Below, piece by piece: positions 5,468-5,497 of a DNA stretch of 5,497 nt. Position numbers and translations under genes: made by a program. Each line of letters starts with the position of its first letter. Within the stretch, counting starts at the first letter, position 1. The notes under the pieces are model-generated. The model saw only the letters and a program-made list of their open reading frames with translations. It was not told the origin of the DNA and made no database searches. The stretch spans positions 1-5,497 of the forward strand of contig SFMU01000079.1 of assembly GCA_004552965.1 (NCBI GenBank). The letters are read 5' to 3'. Source of the stretch: Bacteroidales bacterium (GTDB taxonomy: Bacteria; Bacteroidota; Bacteroidia; Bacteroidales; UBA932).

Positions 5468-5497
5468 ATGAACATAACAATCATCGGTGCCGGGAAT
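5468..5497 (+). CDS. Start of a Rossmann-fold nucleotide-binding protein, cut by the window end
   Basis: Only ten residues are visible, MNITIIGAGN. This is a first beta-strand running into GxGxx(N), the start of an NAD(P)- or FAD-binding Rossmann fold. GAGN is seen in pyrroline-5-carboxylate reductase-like, DUF2520-like and opine dehydrogenase-like proteins as well as in other dehydrogenases, so the enzyme cannot be named. It lies 103 nt after the isomerase on the same strand with a matching upstream motif, so a linked metabolic role is plausible. The AT-rich upstream sequence and the ATG support this start. Confidence 0.7.
   Translation, partial: MNITIIGAGN

Overview
The window looks like a chromosomal segment from a Bacteroidales bacterium. 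The evidence is an Hc1-type histone-like protein, a DUF5723-like outer-membrane protein paired with a lipoprotein, and promoters of the Bacteroidetes type (TTTG, 19 nt, TAnnTTTG). Shine-Dalgarno sites are absent. Genus and species cannot be read from the sequence.

Layout. Bases 1-1045 hold no convincing gene. They carry a 72-bp (24-codon) tandem repeat present as two arrays in opposite orientation, about 64-410 on the minus strand and 764-1000 on the plus strand. Between the arrays lies a second, more degenerate repeat of about 63 bp. Bases 1046-1351 are a small minus-strand transcription unit with promoter, 56-residue histone-H1-like protein and hairpin terminator. Bases 1463-3610 are a minus-strand two-gene operon. 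A perfect Bacteroidetes promoter drives a 206-residue lipoprotein, followed after 4 nt by a 488-residue secreted, probable beta-barrel protein. Bases 3611-3924 form a divergent intergenic region with an 18-bp palindrome and four further hairpins in a row. Bases 3925-5364 on the plus strand encode an L-fucose/L-arabinose isomerase-family protein. At 5468 a second plus-strand gene starts with a Rossmann nucleotide-binding motif and runs off the window.

How the parts may work together. The lipoprotein and DUF5723-like protein are probably co-translated envelope components of unknown function. The isomerase and the cut-off Rossmann protein look like the start of a sugar or sugar-acid operon. A plausible promoter -7 element sits about 200 nt upstream of the isomerase, so its mRNA would have a long leader that includes all the hairpins. 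That makes 3743-3886 the best candidate here for an undescribed regulatory element. A 9-nt motif (ATAACTTGA) precedes both operon start codons at nearly the same distance and occurs once more in the repeat region.
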